Below, in pieces: positions 62,793 to 64,000 of a stretch of 64,000 bases of DNA; within the stretch, counting starts at the first letter, position 1; each line of letters opens with the position of its first letter. Source of the stretch: Lachnospiraceae bacterium C7 (GTDB lineage: Bacteria; Bacillota; Clostridia; Lachnospirales; Lachnospiraceae); contig FOPE01000002.1 of the NCBI GenBank assembly GCA_900113385.1, positions 1-64,000 of the forward strand. The letters are read 5' to 3'. A program made the position numbers and the translations under genes. Under the pieces are notes generated by a model, which made no database searches, had not been told where the DNA came from, and worked only from the letters and a program-made list of their open reading frames with translations.

Positions 62793-63497
62793 ATGTTTCA
62801 AATGAAAAATAAAGTTCGTTACAGTGAAGTCGATAAAGATGGAGTTCTTACATGGCCAGCGTTACTTAATTATTTTCAAGATTGTAGTGTGAACCATTCA
62901 GAGTCATTAGATATAGGTTTAGACTATTTAAAAGAACGTAATTTAGCATGGGTATTATCGTCTTGGCAGATTAGGATGGATGAGATTCCTAAGTTTGGTG
63001 ACGATATAGTAGTTGGAACATGGGCATATGACTTTAATATGTTTTATGGTTATAGGAATTTTGTGTTAGATGATGCTAATGGCAAGCGAAAAGCAGTTGC
63101 CAATTCCATATGGGTATTGATGGATACAAAAATCAGAAAACCAGTATTAGATCAGCCAGAGGTCTTAGAAGCATATACTTTAGAGCCTAAACTTGATTTT
63201 GGAACTAAACAGCGCAAAATCAAAGAACCTAAAGAATATGTTGAGAAAGAACCAGTTAAGGTTTTAAGCTTTTTTATAGATACTAACGGCCACATGAATA
63301 ACGAAAAATATGTATTTTTGGCAATAGACGTATTACCAAAAGACTTTAAATTTAATGAGCTTAAAGTAGAGTATCGCAGGGAAGCAATGTTAAATGACAT
63401 TATGTATCCTAGACTTACATTAGAACAAGATAAAGCTACAGTAGCTTTTGTAGATGAAAAGGGCAAAGCCTACGCAGTACTAGAATTTAAAAGCTAA
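62793..63497 (+). CDS. Acyl-ACP thioesterase
   Basis: This 234-residue enzyme of the bacterial FatA/FatB-like family has two hotdog domains and the catalytic segment DTNGHMNNEKY (Asn and His). It releases free fatty acids from acyl carrier protein. ATG 62793 is chosen because GGAGG lies 7 bases upstream; upstream in-frame codons run into the tRNA-Gln gene, and ATG 62787 is too close to the site. It follows the tRNA terminator and starts a probable operon with the CvfB-like gene. Confidence 0.92.
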   Translation: MFQMKNKVRYSEVDKDGVLTWPALLNYFQDCSVNHSESLDIGLDYLKERNLAWVLSSWQIRMDEIPKFGDDIVVGTWAYDFNMFYGYRNFVLDDANGKRKAVANSIWVLMDTKIRKPVLDQPEVLEAYTLEPKLDFGTKQRKIKEPKEYVEKEPVKVLSFFIDTNGHMNNEKYVFLAIDVLPKDFKFNELKVEYRREAMLNDIMYPRLTLEQDKATVAFVDEKGKAYAVLEFKS

Positions 63498-63568
63498 ATT
63501 TAAACCATTGGTAAACAAATTGTTTTATAAACAGATTATTTTAATAAGAAGAATTAAGAGGTAAAAAT

Positions 63569-64000
63569 ATGAAATTAGGTGAATTTCAAGAATTATATTA
63601 TGTAAAGAAAGTAGATTTTGGCATTTATCTTGCTGAAGATAAACAGACAGAGACACATGTCCTTCTTCCAACAAAGCAAGTACCAGAAGATGCAAAATTA
63701 GGAGAAAAGATTAGAGTATTTTTATATCGAGACTCAAAAGATAGACTTATTGCAACAACTAACGAGCCAAAGCTTACTCTAGGTGGATTTGCAACACTTA
63801 CAGTAAAAGAGGTTAATAAAATAGGTGCATTTTTAGATTGGGGATTAGAAAAAGACTTGTTCTTACCATATCATGAAATGCTTAGCCATGTAGAAGAAGG
63901 CGATGAGATTATCGTTACTTTATACATTGATAAAAGTAATAGATTGTGCGCAAGTATGAAACATATCTATGATTTATTATCAAAAGATTCTCCATACCAA
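63569..64000 (+). CDS. CvfB/YitL-like S1 RNA-binding protein, cut by window edge
   Basis: The first 144 residues are visible, with no stop before the window edge. They contain two S1-like modules (MKLGEFQELYYVKKVDFGIYL, given in part, and LTVKEVNKIGAFLDWGLEKDLFLP), the order seen in CvfB, a virulence-linked RNA-binding protein of about 280 residues with three S1-like and one winged-helix domain. AAGAGGT lies 7 bases before ATG. It is 71 bases after the thioesterase gene. Confidence 0.85.
   Translation, partial: MKLGEFQELYYVKKVDFGIYLAEDKQTETHVLLPTKQVPEDAKLGEKIRVFLYRDSKDRLIATTNEPKLTLGGFATLTVKEVNKIGAFLDWGLEKDLFLPYHEMLSHVEEGDEIIVTLYIDKSNRLCASMKHIYDLLSKDSPYQ

Overview
The window is about 64 kb of AT-rich DNA, mostly plus-strand operons, from a low-GC Gram-positive bacterium of the class Clostridia, most likely the family Lachnospiraceae. 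This is inferred from gene content, not from a marker gene. The pointers are an ammonium transporter fused to a P-II domain, type III glutamine synthetase, BceRS-BceAB modules, hprK-murB-rapZ-whiA order, and small Clostridia families resembling DUF4250, DUF6472 and DUF6465.

Layout. 1-350: one end of an IS110-type insertion sequence on the minus strand, with 16 codons of transposase and a highly structured upstream RNA region that looks like a bridge RNA. 402-9144: an HD-GYP-like membrane protein, an ABC-2 exporter pair, an unknown membrane protein, and a four-gene BceRS-BceAB-like peptide-antibiotic sensing and resistance module. 9308-20663: a CUT1 sugar importer (binding protein and two permeases), an OmpR-type two-component system, a DGK1/SEC59-like membrane kinase, a MATE exporter and a 1244-residue modular GH51 arabinofuranosidase with no signal peptide. 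20934-24452: PAP2-type phosphatase, lipid flippase-like protein, phosphatidylserine synthase and decarboxylase. 24620-28473: tRNA-Gln, then three genes with YARHG, zinc-ribbon/TcaA-like and zinc-ribbon/Yip1-like products. 28710-33099: cell-wall amidase, DMT-like membrane protein and a large membrane-anchored protein with a degenerate C39-like end. 33364-36806: a divergent HPr, a Lys/Ala/Thr-rich DUF6465-like protein, tRNA-Gly and tRNA-Phe, two small unknowns and glutamate racemase. 36807-37677: a gene-free stretch with four terminator-like hairpins. 37678-42204: Kef-type antiporter, YgjP-like metalloprotease, two small genes and pyrG (minus). 42205-53075: ftsH, uvrC, hprK, M18 aminopeptidase, murB, rapZ, whiA and a diacylglycerol-kinase-type lipid kinase. 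53421-58911: class II aldolase, type III glutamine synthetase and Amt-GlnB fusion. 59026-61647 (minus): class A penicillin-binding protein. 61908-64000: YigZ family protein, a second identical tRNA-Gln, acyl-ACP thioesterase and the start of a CvfB-like S1 protein.

How the parts fit. HprK and an HPr homologue that keeps the serine-site context are both present, and a weak catabolite-response-like site lies before the sugar importer. The importer and the cytoplasmic arabinofuranosidase fit uptake of arabinose-containing oligosaccharides followed by internal cleavage. PssA and Psd together give phosphatidylethanolamine. Glutamine synthetase and the Amt-GlnB fusion are neighbours, and both have a terminator-like hairpin upstream of the start codon, which suggests control by transcription antitermination. 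MurI, MurB, the amidase and the PBP serve the cell wall.

The most unusual items are the IS110 bridge-RNA candidate, the two nitrogen-gene leaders, the possible small-RNA region at 36.9-37.5 kb, short leader ORFs that overlap the response-regulator and HPr start codons, nested palindromes upstream of the PAP2 gene, an HPr lacking its usual active-site arginine, and a long Asn-rich repeat tail on FtsH. I saw no CRISPR array, prophage or obvious defence island. Family assignments come from reading motifs and from memory; no database search was run.
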